From Prevotella lacticifex (GTDB taxonomy: Bacteria; Bacteroidota; Bacteroidia; Bacteroidales; Bacteroidaceae), in contig NZ_BPTV01000001.1 in NCBI RefSeq assembly GCF_019973375.1, positions 310,001 to 374,000 on the forward strand: a stretch of 64,000 nucleotides of DNA. The letters are read 5' to 3'. The notes below the pieces were generated by a model. That model ran no database searches. It worked only from the letters and a program-made list of their open reading frames with translations, and was not told where the DNA came from. The position numbers and the translations under genes are program-made. Position 1 is the stretch's first letter. Every line of letters starts with the position of its first letter. Shown here piece after piece: positions 18,680 through 28,409 of the stretch.

Positions 18680-21445
18680 TCAGTGTGCCTCCAGCCAGTT
18701 CTTGCCCCATCCGGCGTCGGCGATAAGCGGAACGTCGAGGTGGTAGGCTCCCTGCATCTCCTCGATGACAATCTTTTCGACCTTCTCTTTCTCCTCCGGG
18801 AATACGGAGAAGTTCAGTTCGTCGTGCACTTGCAGAATCATCTTCGACCTTATGCCTTCCTCCTTGAACCGGCGCCAGATTCTTATCATCGCCACCTTTA
18901 TAATGTCGGCCTCACTGCCTTGGATAGGAGCGTTGATGGCGTTGCGCTCGGCGAACCCGCGGACGGTGCCGTTCTTGCTGTTGATGTCGGGCAGATAGCG
19001 GCGGCGACCGAACAGTGTCTCGGCATAGCCTTTCTCGCGTGCCTCTTCCTTGGCTTTCTCCATGTAGGCGTGCACCTTAGGGAATGTAGTGAAATAGTCG
19101 TCGATGAGCTGTCGCGCCTCACCGTTGGGGATGTCCATTCGCTGGGCCAGTCCGTAGGTGGTGATACCGTATATTATTCCGAAGTTGGCCTGCTTGGCCT
19201 TCTTTCGCTGGGCATCGGTAACCTCGTCCATATCCTCGTGCCATATCTTCGCTGCCGTGGCGCGGTGGATGTCGAACCCTTCGCGGAAGGCTTCAATCAT
19301 ATTCTCGTCGCCCGAGAGATGGGCCATGATGCGCAGTTCTATCTGTGAGTAATCGGCTGAAAAAAATAAACATCCAGGCTCGGGAATGAAACACTTCCTT
19401 ATCTCCTTGCCGTCGTCGTCGCGGACGGGAATATTCTGGAGGTTCGGGTCGGAGCTCGAGAGTCGTCCCGTGGCCGTTATCGTCTGGTTGAACGATGTGT
19501 GGATATGGCCGGTACGGGGGTTGATAAGTTTCGGGAGGGCATCGACATAAGTGCCGAGGAGTTTTTTCAATCCTCTATAGTCCAAGATGTTAGCAACTAT
19601 TTTGGCCTTACTGCGCAACTGCTGCAGCACTTCCTCCGATGTGACGTACTGCCCCGTGCGCGTCTTTTTGGGCTTGTCTACGAGTTTCATCTTCCCGAAG
19701 AGAATTTCACCCACCTGCTTAGGACTTGAGATATTGAATTCTTCGCCGGCCTCCTCGAATATCTCCTTCTCTAACGCTTTCATTCTCTTTGTGAATAATG
19801 TTGACGTTTCCTTTAGTGAGTCAGTATCGAGGCACACTCCTGTAGTCTCCATATCGGCGAGCACGGGAACCAGTGGCATCTCCATATCCCAGAAGAGTTT
19901 CTCAGCGTTGACATCCTTCAGACGCGGTTCGAGGGCGTTCTTCAACTTCAGTGTGATGTCGGCATCCTCAGCAGCATATTCATATACGTCCTTTGGATCG
20001 AGGTCGCGCATGTTCTTTTGGTTCCTACCCTTAGGACCGATGAGTTCCTCGATGTGTATGGTCCGGTAGTGGAGGATCGTCTCAGCCATATAGTCCATGT
20101 TGTGCTGAAGCTCCGGATCGATGAGGTAGTGGGCTATCATAGTGTCGAACATGGGCCCTTGCACATTAATGCCATAATTGTGCAGAACCTCCATATCGTA
20201 CTTTATGTTCTGTCCTACCTTTAGGATTTCAGTGTTCTCGTAGACCTTTTTAAATATGTTTACTATTGTTAGAGCTTTTTTAAAGTCTGCCGGAACAGCC
20301 ACATAAAAGGCTTCGTTTTCTTTCACTGAGAAGCTTAAACCCACCAATTCGGCATCGATGGGGTGGGTGGATGTCGTTTCCGTGTCTAAACTGACTATTT
20401 TATTTGTCAATAAATAGTCACAAAGTTTCTTCGCTTCCTCCTCATTTTCAACGAGTTGGTAGTTGTGAGCTATCGTTTTAAGGCTCTCAAAATTCGCGTT
20501 TTCTGGCTCTTCTGTGCCCTTGTTTGCAAATGCTGAAAATAAATCGGGCTCTGAATTAACGTTCTTTTTCTTTTCTGAAGTCTTATTAAGAAACTTGTTC
20601 TTCAGCGTCTTAAACTCGAGTTCGGTGAAGATTTTGTCGAGTTTTTCGGTATCGGGTTGCTCAACCTTCAGTTCGTCGAGGGTGAGGTCGCCCATCGGCA
20701 CATCCGTCTTGATGGTCGCGAGGAAGTAGCTCATCTTTATATCGTCGACGGCTGCCTCCACCTTCTCCTTCATCTTTCCTTTCAGTTTGTCGGTGTTGGC
20801 AAGCAGATTGTCGACACTGCCAAACTCGTTGATGAGTTTTGCGGCTGTCTTCTCGCCCACACCCGGGCACCCCGGGAAGTTGTCGGCCGAGTCGCCCATA
20901 AGCGCCAAGAGGTCGATGACCTGCGATGGGGAAGTGATACTGTATTTTTCCTCAATCTCACTTTCACCGATTTTGTCGTAGCCACCGCCGTGTCGCGGCC
21001 GGTACATGTAGACGTTCGGCTTCACGAGCTGACCATAGTCCTTGTCGGGCGTCAGCATATACGTCTCTATACCTTCGGCACCAGCCTTCGTGGCTACCGT
21101 TCCGATGATGTCGTCGGCCTCGTATCCATCGACCTGAAGGATAGGTATGTGGTAGGCTTCAAGAATATTCTTTATTATCGGCACCGACAGTTTGATGTCC
21201 TCCGGTGTAGCTTCGCGCTGGGCTTTGTAAGCCGGGAAGGCCTCGTGACGGAAGGTCTTGCCATGGTCGAAGGCCACGGCAATATATTCGGGATGTTCCT
21301 TTGTGAGCACCTCGTGGAGCGTGTTGCAGAATCCCATAATTGCCGATGTATTCAGTCCTTTTGAGTTTATTCTTGGACTTTTGATGAAGGCGTAATATGA
21401 GCGATAAATGAGTGCGTAAGCATCAAGCAGAAATAGTTTTGCCAT
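18680..21445 (-). CDS. polA: DNA polymerase I
   Basis: Family A repair and Okazaki-fragment polymerase, 921 aa. The N-terminal 5' nuclease domain is intact (FLLDAYALIYRSYYAF start, DGYEADDIIGT, LMGDSADNFPGCPGVGEKTAAKL). A DEDD-type 3'-5' exonuclease follows, with DTETTSTHP near residue 350 still bearing the metal-binding Asp and Glu, so proofreading looks retained. The polymerase domain has motif A DYSQIELRIMAHLSGD near residue 698, the O-helix KKAKQANFGIIYG, and motif C QVHDELNFSV. It is transcribed toward ychF with an 88-bp gap. Confidence 0.97.
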   Translation of the reverse strand: MAKLFLLDAYALIYRSYYAFIKSPRINSKGLNTSAIMGFCNTLHEVLTKEHPEYIAVAFDHGKTFRHEAFPAYKAQREATPEDIKLSVPIIKNILEAYHIPILQVDGYEADDIIGTVATKAGAEGIETYMLTPDKDYGQLVKPNVYMYRPRHGGGYDKIGESEIEEKYSITSPSQVIDLLALMGDSADNFPGCPGVGEKTAAKLINEFGSVDNLLANTDKLKGKMKEKVEAAVDDIKMSYFLATIKTDVPMGDLTLDELKVEQPDTEKLDKIFTELEFKTLKNKFLNKTSEKKKNVNSEPDLFSAFANKGTEEPENANFESLKTIAHNYQLVENEEEAKKLCDYLLTNKIVSLDTETTSTHPIDAELVGLSFSVKENEAFYVAVPADFKKALTIVNIFKKVYENTEILKVGQNIKYDMEVLHNYGINVQGPMFDTMIAHYLIDPELQHNMDYMAETILHYRTIHIEELIGPKGRNQKNMRDLDPKDVYEYAAEDADITLKLKNALEPRLKDVNAEKLFWDMEMPLVPVLADMETTGVCLDTDSLKETSTLFTKRMKALEKEIFEEAGEEFNISSPKQVGEILFGKMKLVDKPKKTRTGQYVTSEEVLQQLRSKAKIVANILDYRGLKKLLGTYVDALPKLINPRTGHIHTSFNQTITATGRLSSSDPNLQNIPVRDDDGKEIRKCFIPEPGCLFFSADYSQIELRIMAHLSGDENMIEAFREGFDIHRATAAKIWHEDMDEVTDAQRKKAKQANFGIIYGITTYGLAQRMDIPNGEARQLIDDYFTTFPKVHAYMEKAKEEAREKGYAETLFGRRRYLPDINSKNGTVRGFAERNAINAPIQGSEADIIKVAMIRIWRRFKEEGIRSKMILQVHDELNFSVFPEEKEKVEKIVIEEMQGAYHLDVPLIADAGWGKNWLEAH

Positions 21446-21532
21446 ATCAAATGTAATTTGTCTGTAAAATTACTAAATTCCTGCGGATTATCCGATGATT
21501 TTCATTAATTTTGTATCGAATTAAAGAATCAC

Positions 21533-22513
21533 ATGGATTATCTGTCTATTATACGGGAGCCGATAACTGCCGAATTGTCCGATTTTATCCGAATGTTCAA
21601 CCATAGTCTTGAGCATGAGAACGGACTGTTGCAGCAGGCTCTTGATCATATTCGTCAGCGTGCCGGGAAGCGTATGCGTCCTATTCTTATCCTTCTTATG
21701 GCTCGCAATTATGGTTCTGTCACCGATGTCACCCAGCATGCGGCGGTAGGCTTGGAGCTCTTGCATACAGCCTCGCTCGTCCACGACGACGTTGTCGATG
21801 AGAGCAGGGAACGTCGTGGCCAGGAGAGTGTTAACGCGTTGTACGACAACAAAGTAGCCGTCCTCGTGGGTGATTATATCCTCTCGACGGCTCTGCTGAA
21901 CGTGTCGTATACCCACTCCGAGAAGATTGTAAGATATCTTGCCGAACTCGGCCGCACCTTGTCGGATGGCGAGATTCTCCAACTCTCGAGTATCGACAAT
22001 GAGGAAATATCGGAGGAAACCTATTATAACATAATAAAGAACAAGACCGCAGCGCTCTTCGAGGCATGCTCTGCCATCGGAGCTCTGTCGGCAGGGGCCT
22101 CCGATGAGGAGGTGGAGCGTGCTAAGCTCTTTGGCCGTCAGTTGGGTATTATCTTCCAAATTCGTGACGATATCTTCGATTATTACAATGATGAAAAGGA
22201 GATAGGAAAGCCCACTGGCAACGATATGACCGAGGGAAAGCTCACCCTTCCGGTCATCTATGCGCTCCGTCACACCGGCGACAAGGCCATGCTCGAACTG
22301 GCCCACAAGGTGAAAAATCATACGATTTCATCGGACGAAATCAAGACTTTGGTCGATTTCACCATCAGCAACGGTGGTATCGAATATGCCGACAAGCGCA
22401 TGTGGGAGTTCCACGCAAAGGCCGAGGAGTTCCTGAATAATGATGTCAGCGATGAAGCCATAAGGAAATCGCTCCACGCTTACCTCGACTTCGTTATCAA
22501 GCGCGACAAATAA
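21533..22513 (+). CDS. Trans-polyprenyl diphosphate synthase
   Basis: 326-aa all-helical isoprenoid chain-elongating enzyme. Both Asp-rich Mg-binding motifs are present: LVHDDVVDES near residue 86 and QIRDDIFDYYND near residue 212, with the RAGKRMRP substrate-binding segment near residue 42. It probably makes the octaprenyl or longer side chain of menaquinone, the quinone expected to feed the fumarate reductase encoded downstream; chain length cannot be read reliably here. A TAATTTTG element at 21506-21513 may be its -7 site. Single gene, ending in a bidirectional terminator. Confidence 0.9.
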   Translation: MDYLSIIREPITAELSDFIRMFNHSLEHENGLLQQALDHIRQRAGKRMRPILILLMARNYGSVTDVTQHAAVGLELLHTASLVHDDVVDESRERRGQESVNALYDNKVAVLVGDYILSTALLNVSYTHSEKIVRYLAELGRTLSDGEILQLSSIDNEEISEETYYNIIKNKTAALFEACSAIGALSAGASDEEVERAKLFGRQLGIIFQIRDDIFDYYNDEKEIGKPTGNDMTEGKLTLPVIYALRHTGDKAMLELAHKVKNHTISSDEIKTLVDFTISNGGIEYADKRMWEFHAKAEEFLNNDVSDEAIRKSLHAYLDFVIKRDK

Positions 22514-22602
22514 TAGGGTAGTGAGGTGGTTCTCTTGACCCGCAGTCATCAGCTTACAGACTCCTTATCATTACCCTCGCACCCTTTCATCCTAAAGAAA
22601 AT

Positions 22603-22647
22603 AAAAATAGCCAGAGTGAGAAGAAAATTCCCATTCTGGCTATTTTT
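22603..22647. terminator. Bidirectional terminator
   Basis: A perfect 13-bp stem (22603-22615, AAAAATAGCCAGA, with 22635-22647) has an A tract on one side and a T tract on the other. It serves the converging polyprenyl synthase and deoC genes. Confidence 0.9.
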
Positions 22648-22731
22648 AATTTATTTTTCTTTCTTAATCCTATTGTTTTTCCTGGATTCCGAAAGCATCT
22701 TTTGGTCGTTGCCGACCATTGTATCGTGGGT

Positions 22732-23694
22732 TTAGAACCACTTTGTCTCCTTACCGGTGATCTCGCTGAGCAGAAGATTCGTCAGACGGCTGGTGCCAAG
22801 ACGGAACCAATAGTTTGTCAGCCACTTCTCGCCGAGAACCTCCTTGACGATTGTGTAGAGGACAACAGCGTCCATGACGGTGTTGATGCCGCCGGCGGGC
22901 TTGATACCTATCTGTATGCCCGTCTCGTCGTAGTACTCCTTGATGGCCTGACACATTACGTATACGCCCTCAGGAGTGGCACCGGCCTTCTCCTTTCCCG
23001 TGCTCGTCTTGATGTAGTCGGCACCGGCATACATCGATAAAATCGCGGCTTTTTTAACGTTCGACAGACTGCCAAGGTCACAAGTCTCGAGGATAACCTT
23101 CATCGGCACGTCGCCGCAGACCTCCTTGAGTTCGTTAATATCGTCGGCCACACCTTCATAATCCTCGCTGAGGAATTTTCCAACTGGCATGACGATGTCG
23201 ATGTTTGTGGCACCGTCGGCGATGGCGAGCTGCGTCTCGGCAACCTTCACCTCCATACGGCTCTGCGACGATGGGAAATTGCCCGTGACGTTCGTTATCT
23301 CCACACCGTCGACCTCGAGGCTCTGAGCCACCAGTTCTGTGAAGCGTGGGTATACGCAGATAGCCGCCACATGGGGCAGGGCAGGGTATTCATTGTCAAA
23401 TTTATTCACCTTCTCCGTCATGGCGAGGATGCTCTCGTCGGTGTCGGTGGTGTGCAGCGATGTCAGCTCTACACTGCCGAGGAGGAACTTTTTTACCTCT
23501 ACATTGTCGTTCTCGGGCACTTTCTCGGCAATTATTTTCTTCACTGCCTCGTCGACGGCCTTTTCATCGACGTTGAGATCGTACTTTTTGAACGCCTGCT
23601 CATACTTGCTCGGTCCATACTCAGCGGCATCTTTCTTTGTCTTCTCTGCCTGCTGTTTGATGTCGTTGTCGACAGTTTTCTTTATTATTCCCAT
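22732..23694 (-). CDS. deoC: Deoxyribose-phosphate aldolase
   Basis: Class I aldolase that splits 2-deoxyribose 5-phosphate into glyceraldehyde 3-phosphate and acetaldehyde in deoxynucleoside breakdown. 320 aa, longer than the E. coli enzyme through an N-terminal extension of about 60 residues. The Schiff-base Lys lies in DYIKTSTGKEKAGATPEGV, with the proton-relay Lys in GIKPAGGINT. Last gene of a dtd-mazG-deoC series on this strand, 48 bp after the mazG-like gene. Confidence 0.95.
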   Translation of the reverse strand: MGIIKKTVDNDIKQQAEKTKKDAAEYGPSKYEQAFKKYDLNVDEKAVDEAVKKIIAEKVPENDNVEVKKFLLGSVELTSLHTTDTDESILAMTEKVNKFDNEYPALPHVAAICVYPRFTELVAQSLEVDGVEITNVTGNFPSSQSRMEVKVAETQLAIADGATNIDIVMPVGKFLSEDYEGVADDINELKEVCGDVPMKVILETCDLGSLSNVKKAAILSMYAGADYIKTSTGKEKAGATPEGVYVMCQAIKEYYDETGIQIGIKPAGGINTVMDAVVLYTIVKEVLGEKWLTNYWFRLGTSRLTNLLLSEITGKETKWF

Positions 23695-23742
23695 AATGTT
23701 GTTGTTTTTTCCTTCCGACCTGCGGCTGGCGCAGCACGGCCT

Positions 23743-24069
23743 TCAGGCCTTTAATTTTTCGTTGTTGATATGTCGTTGAGAGTCCCGTCGTGTCTTCTTC
23801 TCGAAACTCTTCTTTAGTTCGTCAGTGAGGTTAACACCGGTCTGGTTGGCAAGACAGATGAGCACCCATAGAACATCTGCCATCTCCTCGCCGATATTGT
23901 CCTTTTCACCGGCTTTAAAGCTCTGGTCGCCGTACTTGCGGGCCATCACGCGGGCCAGTTCGCCGACCTCCTCAGTGAGACAAGCCATGTTCGTCAGTTC
24001 GGAGAAGTAGCGCACACCGTACTTCTTTATCCATTCGTCGACGGCTTTCTGTGCTTCGTCAATAGTCAT
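23743..24069 (-). CDS. MazG-like nucleotide pyrophosphohydrolase
   Basis: 108-aa single-domain member of the all-alpha NTP pyrophosphatase (MazG/dUTPase-like) group. The conserved acids are present: TEEVGELARVMARKYGD (an EExxE-type motif) and NIGEEMADVLWVLICLAN (EExxD). It probably removes unwanted nucleotides. It lies between dtd and deoC, both housekeeping genes. Confidence 0.9.
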   Translation of the reverse strand: MTIDEAQKAVDEWIKKYGVRYFSELTNMACLTEEVGELARVMARKYGDQSFKAGEKDNIGEEMADVLWVLICLANQTGVNLTDELKKSFEKKTRRDSQRHINNEKLKA

Positions 24070-24155
24070 AATCCAAATTCTTTCCGTTGTTTTTAGTCTA
24101 AAAAACTATTCTTCGTAACTTATATTTCGCGCTATTCCGCGCGGCCTAAGGGTTC

Positions 24156-24608
24156 TTATTCTTTGTTTTTAGTGTCCATACATATCGTCACGGGTCCGTC
24201 GTTGATGAGTTCCACCTTCATGTCGGCACCGAATTCTCCCGTTCCTACGGGCTTACCGAGGGCGGTAGAGAGTCGGCTTACAAACTCGTTGTAGAGTGGG
24301 ATAGAGATGTCGTGCTTGGCGGCACGTATCCAACTCGGTCGGTTGCCTTTCTTGTAGCTTGCCATTAGTGTGAACTGGCTGACAACGATAATGTCGCCGC
24401 CGGTTTCCATAATGCTTAGGTTCATGACCCCATTCTCGTCGTCGAAGACCCTCAGACCGATGATTTTCTTCACGAGCCAGTCGATGTCGTCGGTGGTGTC
24501 GGCGGCTTCGATGCCGAGGAGGATGAGGTATCCCTTACCTATCTTGCTCTTAACATGGTCGGCGATGGTCACCGATGCTCTGGAAACGCGTTGTATTACT
24601 ATTCTCAT
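24156..24608 (-). CDS. dtd: D-aminoacyl-tRNA deacylase
   Basis: 150-aa enzyme that frees D-amino acids from mischarged tRNA. The start MRIVIQRVSRASVTI, the SQFTLMA motif near residue 78 and the cross-subunit GPVT motif (NDGPVTICMDT, near residue 138) are all present. Followed by mazG-like and deoC with gaps of 86 and 48 bp. Confidence 0.96.
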   Translation of the reverse strand: MRIVIQRVSRASVTIADHVKSKIGKGYLILLGIEAADTTDDIDWLVKKIIGLRVFDDENGVMNLSIMETGGDIIVVSQFTLMASYKKGNRPSWIRAAKHDISIPLYNEFVSRLSTALGKPVGTGEFGADMKVELINDGPVTICMDTKNKE

Positions 24609-24612
24609 AATG

Positions 24613-24644
24613 CAAATTTAGCGATTCTTTTCGACTATTCCAAA
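24613..24644 (-). promoter_or_regulatory. Promoter of dtd-mazG-deoC
   Basis: Minus-strand TTTG (24644-24641), a 20-bp spacer and TAAATTTG (24620-24613) lie just before the dtd start codon, leaving almost no leader. Confidence 0.7.
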
Positions 24645-24780
24645 TTTATAGATTGTTTTTAGTTTTCTTTCAGATTAGTCCTTGCGTAGTAACCTCCTTG
24701 TTCTCTTTATCCTGTAATTTTACTTTACAATCAGCACAGAATAATTGTCATTTATCTTTACAGTCGACCATCCCTATTTC

Positions 24781-24880
24781 TAAAACGGCCCGTTTTGCAT
24801 TCTGAAACGGTCCATTTCGCATTGTCAAACGGTCCGTTTTAGCCTCCCAAACGGCCCGTTTTAGAAAGTCAAATCGGCCT
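24781..24880. repeat. Array of 22-bp-spaced palindromes (array B)
   Basis: Four units start at 24781, 24803, 24825 and 24847, exactly 22 bp apart, with a decayed fifth at 24869. The first unit, TAAAACGGCCCGTTTTGCA, is identical to the best unit of array A at 13516. The core is AAACGGNCCGTTT. It lies between dtd and the multi-hairpin element in a 1.1-kb gene-free gap. Confidence 0.85.
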
Positions 24881-24971
24881 CTTTGTAATGTGTTGATTAT
24901 TAGATGGTTATAGCGTCGGTTAACTTTGAGATTCTAACTTTATTTGTTTGATAAATTATTTACATTCTTAT

Positions 24972-25555
24972 GCACACTTGATATTTCCCGTGGCCGATAT
25001 GTTCTTAATTGGTTAGAGAGGTCCATAACTCAAAGAAAATAGTCATAGGCTGGCTTAAGCTCCCGATGGAGCTATGGTGTGGAAGTGATGTGGCAGCCTT
25101 TGCGAGCAAGCTCGCAGTCTGCCCCATTACTTCCACACCACCCCTAACAGGGTTAAAGCCAGCCTATGACGAAAATTGCCTTGGCATAAAATAGCGCCAA
25201 GGCGCATAAAATACTGTGCCGCTCAACAGAGCCTAAGTAGCATTGCTGACTTTCAAGACGCTATGGACTATCTTTTCGGCCGCAGGATTTTATGCCCAAG
25301 GGGCAATTTTACGCGTTAGCGATTTTCGTCATGGGCAGGCTTGACACCAAAGGTGTGGGGCTAAAGCTATGGGGTAGGCAGCGAGCTTGCTCGCAAGACT
25401 ACCCCATAGCTTTAGACCCATTGCTCTTTGGGGAGCATAAGCCTGGCCATGATTTTCTGTTCCCTTTCCCTTTGAAAATGCCAAAGCGATAATGACAGTA
25501 TAAAGATTTATATATTCTCTCACTCTTATTCCACGGAAAATATCCAGTGCGCCCA
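24972..25555. repeat. Multi-hairpin intergenic element with inverted ends (MITE-like)
   Basis: The ends are inverted copies of CACTTGATATTTCCCGTGG (24975-24993, and the reverse at 25531-25549 with two changes). Inside are three large hairpins. Hairpin 1 spans 25042-25170, with a perfect apex TGCGAGC/GCTCGCA at 25101-25116. Hairpin 2 spans 25172-25310, with arms 25172-25192 and 25287-25310. Hairpin 3 spans 25330-25451, with a perfect 16-bp stem (25361-25376 with 25400-25415) and apex GCGAGCTTGCTCGC. Hairpins 1 and 3 resemble each other, and GACGAAAAT/ATTTTCGTC joins them around hairpin 2. No coding frame is convincing. It could be a non-autonomous transposable element or a structured RNA. Confidence 0.7.
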
Positions 25556-25685
25556 TTTCTACCATTCACCTTATTCACTCATTCACCCCCATAAATCCCA
25601 CTGAATGGCTTCTCATTTCTTCACTCCTTCTACGACAAATTTAATTCATATCTCTACCAAAAATAATCTATTAATTGCCGAAGTT

Positions 25686-27566
25686 CTACTTTTTTTCTTC
25701 CTTCTCGCTGCCATGAAAATGGTCGAAAACTATCTTTGCCTTGGCCTGTCCGATGGTTTCAGTTAGCTGTGCGATGTCTGATTCGCTGATGCGCTTGACA
25801 CTCTTAAACTTCGATATTAGCAGGTCCTTAGTCTTGGGACCGATACCCTTGATATCGTCGAGCTCACTGTGCAACTGGTGTTTCGACCGCTTGTCGCGGT
25901 GGAAGGTGATGGCATAGCGGTGCACCTCGTCCTGAATCTGCGTCAGAACGTGGAAAAGCTCGCTGTCGGTCTTCAGTCCTATGACCACCGGCGGAAACCC
26001 GTAGAGTAGCTCATTCGTCCTGTGGCGGTCGTCCTTTGCCAGTCCGGCGATAGGAATATTAAGGTGCAGTTCGTCTTCTACAACCTCTCTGACGACGTCC
26101 ATTTGGCCTTTGCCGCCATCAGTGATGATGAGGTCGGGTAGGGCAGTGTGCTCCTCAATCATGCGGCTGTAGCGGCGTCTGACGACCTCCTGCATCGATG
26201 CATAGTCGTCGGGGCCCGTAACGGTCTTGATGTTGTATTTACGGTAGTCTTTTCGCGAGGGTTTCATACCTTTGTAGACGATGCATCCTGCCACTGCATC
26301 AGTGCCGGAGATGTTCGAGTTATCGAAACATTCTATCTGATAAGGCAGTTTTGGCAGTCGCAGTTTGTCCTGGAGTTCCTTCATCAGACGGGTCTGTTTC
26401 TGCTCCGGATTGAGCTTTTCAGCCTGCTTCAGACGGTCGAATTTATACTGTTTGGCGTTCATCTCCGACAGTTCCAAGAGGTGATGCTTATCGCCGCGCT
26501 GTGGGATGAAAAACTCCGCGTCTTTGATTTTAAAGTCGAGTTCGAAGGGCACAATTATCTCCTTTGCCGTACTCCCGAAGCGCTGTCTAATCTCCGGGAT
26601 GGCGTCGTTAAGCAGTTCCTCGTCGGTTTCGTCGAGTTTCCGCTTGTATTCGTAGGTGAAACTCTGGTTTATGGCACCGTTCTTGACGTGAATATAGTTG
26701 ATATAAGCGTTCTTTCGTGCATCGTCGTCGACGATAGTAAACACGTCGACATCTGTGATGGTGTGGCTTACGATTTCGCTCTTTGCCGCAAAATTATCCA
26801 GTGCGTGGATGCGCTGCTTGTATTCTTCGGCCTTCTCAAACTCCAGTTTTCCGGCATATTCCATCATTTTTGAGCGCAGATATTGCTCCACATCCCTCGT
26901 ATTTCCCTTTAGAATTTCGCGTGCCTGACGTATATTTTCCTGGTATTCGTCGTACGATTGCTTGTCGATGCAGGGCGCTCCACAGTTGTGTATATGGTAT
27001 TCGAGGCACGGTTTGAATTCGCCTTTGGCTATTCTCTCCGGCGACAACGGAAGCCGGCAGGTGCGCGGTTTGAACACTTTTTTTATTATTTCGAGTATTG
27101 CGTACATCGAACTTATATGGCTGTAGGGGCCATAGAAGTTTCCGAAGCGCTTGTTTATCGTCCTTGTCTTGAATATGCGCGGATAGAACTCCTTCGTTAC
27201 GCAGATGCTCGGATACGTCTTTCCGTCCTTAAGCAGTACGTTGTACTTAGGTTTATACTGTTTTATGAGCTGGTTCTCGATGAGCAGAGCGTCCTCCTCG
27301 GTGTTTACGACGGAGTAGGAGATGTCCTGAATCTTCGACACGAGCACTTTCGTCTTGTATCTGTCGACCTCCTTGTGGAAGTATGACGATACACGATTCT
27401 TCAGGTCCTTGGCTTTTCCTACATATATTATATGGCTCTGGTCGGGTGCCTCGGCTCCCGGTTTCCGTCGCTCGTCGTAGTACTGATACGTTCCCGGCTT
27501 GTGTGGAAGGTTCAGTACAATGTTCTTCAAGTAGGCCAGACGCTCTTCATTTTCTTCTCGTGTCAT
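25686..27566 (-). CDS. uvrC: Excinuclease ABC subunit C
   Basis: Dual-incision nuclease of nucleotide excision repair, acting with UvrA and UvrB. 626 aa. An N-terminal GIY-YIG domain (KPGTYQYYDE, IIYVGKAKDLKNRVSSYF), a UVR motif near residue 210 (KLEFEKAEEYKQRIHAL), an RNase H-like endonuclease domain (CFDNSNISGTDAVAGCIVY, ITDGGKGQ) and a C-terminal helix-hairpin-helix (LDDIKGIGPKTKDLLISKF) are all visible. It follows apt on the same strand after a 309-bp gap that contains a parS site. Confidence 0.97.
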   Translation of the reverse strand: MTREENEERLAYLKNIVLNLPHKPGTYQYYDERRKPGAEAPDQSHIIYVGKAKDLKNRVSSYFHKEVDRYKTKVLVSKIQDISYSVVNTEEDALLIENQLIKQYKPKYNVLLKDGKTYPSICVTKEFYPRIFKTRTINKRFGNFYGPYSHISSMYAILEIIKKVFKPRTCRLPLSPERIAKGEFKPCLEYHIHNCGAPCIDKQSYDEYQENIRQAREILKGNTRDVEQYLRSKMMEYAGKLEFEKAEEYKQRIHALDNFAAKSEIVSHTITDVDVFTIVDDDARKNAYINYIHVKNGAINQSFTYEYKRKLDETDEELLNDAIPEIRQRFGSTAKEIIVPFELDFKIKDAEFFIPQRGDKHHLLELSEMNAKQYKFDRLKQAEKLNPEQKQTRLMKELQDKLRLPKLPYQIECFDNSNISGTDAVAGCIVYKGMKPSRKDYRKYNIKTVTGPDDYASMQEVVRRRYSRMIEEHTALPDLIITDGGKGQMDVVREVVEDELHLNIPIAGLAKDDRHRTNELLYGFPPVVIGLKTDSELFHVLTQIQDEVHRYAITFHRDKRSKHQLHSELDDIKGIGPKTKDLLISKFKSVKRISESDIAQLTETIGQAKAKIVFDHFHGSEKEEKK

Positions 27567-27606
27567 TTCTCCTAACTCCTTTGTTTAAAGCAGTTTTCGG
27601 GCAAAA

Positions 27607-27622
27607 AGTTTCACGTGAAACT
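27607..27622. promoter_or_regulatory. parS: parS-like ParB binding site 1
   Basis: AGTTTCACGTGAAACT is a perfect palindrome and matches the established parS consensus TGTTTCACGTGAAACA at the 14 inner positions. A 22-bp stretch including this core (followed by TTAGCCC) is repeated at the second site. Confidence 0.85.
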
Positions 27623-27875
27623 TTAGCCCGTTTCCTGCCTTGGTTGTCAGCCTGTCCTCCCTCTGCCGTCTCTGCATCTTCAGCGATCCGTGTGGTCGTT
27701 GTGTCTCGTGGCTGTGGGTTGGCCGTTGTTGCTCTCGCAGTTCAGTCTGCGGCTATTATTCTTTTTCTGTTTGTGCCGAAAGAGAATTGTAGAGCAGCGG
27801 TAGGGCAGGCTTGTTAATATTCAGTTTTAGTATTATTCTTGTAGCTTTCTGCTTGTTCTTTCCTCTTTCTGGGAT

Positions 27876-28409
27876 TTAGAATTTAAGCAGCGAAGTTACC
27901 TCTATGCCCTGGTCCTCGAAAACCTTTCGTGCATTCGGAAATTCCGTTTCGAGCTCGATGATGAAGTTGCAGTATATCTTCTTAGGATGGAACTTCTTTA
28001 CGAGTTTGCACGCTGCATCCATCGTGCCACCAGTAGCGAGCAGGTCGTCGTGGAGGAGGATAACATCGTTTTCGTCGATGGCATCGGCATGAATTTCTAT
28101 TGTGTCCATGCCATACTCCTTGACGTAACTTTGCTGTACCGTCTTACAGGGCAGTTTTCCGGGCTTGCGGCAAAGGACGACACCAGCGTCGAGTTTCATT
28201 GCCACTGCCGACGACATTACGAAGCCGCGGCTTTCAATTCCAACGATCTTCGTGATACCTTTATCCTTGTAGAGATCTACCATGGAATCGGCGATTTCTC
28301 TTAGGCATTCAGGGTTCTTGAATAGGGTAGTGATGTCCCTGAAATTAACTCCTTTGATTGGCCAGTCGGGTATGCACCGCAGGTGGTCCAACAGTAATTG
28401 TTTGTTCAT
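27876..28409 (-). CDS. apt: Adenine phosphoribosyltransferase
   Basis: Purine-salvage enzyme that makes AMP from adenine and PRPP. 177 aa, the usual size. The PRPP-binding loop is VILLHDDLLATGGTMDAA near residue 118; a VGIESRGFVMSSAVA loop and the start WPIKGVNFRDIT are typical. It lies between mnmG and uvrC on the same strand and is flanked on both sides by parS-like sites. Confidence 0.96.
   Translation of the reverse strand: MNKQLLLDHLRCIPDWPIKGVNFRDITTLFKNPECLREIADSMVDLYKDKGITKIVGIESRGFVMSSAVAMKLDAGVVLCRKPGKLPCKTVQQSYVKEYGMDTIEIHADAIDENDVILLHDDLLATGGTMDAACKLVKKFHPKKIYCNFIIELETEFPNARKVFEDQGIEVTSLLKF

Noticed and set aside
25009..25565. Short open frames within the multi-hairpin element
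   Set aside because: They follow the inverted repeats and encode no recognisable protein; the palindromes explain the sequence.
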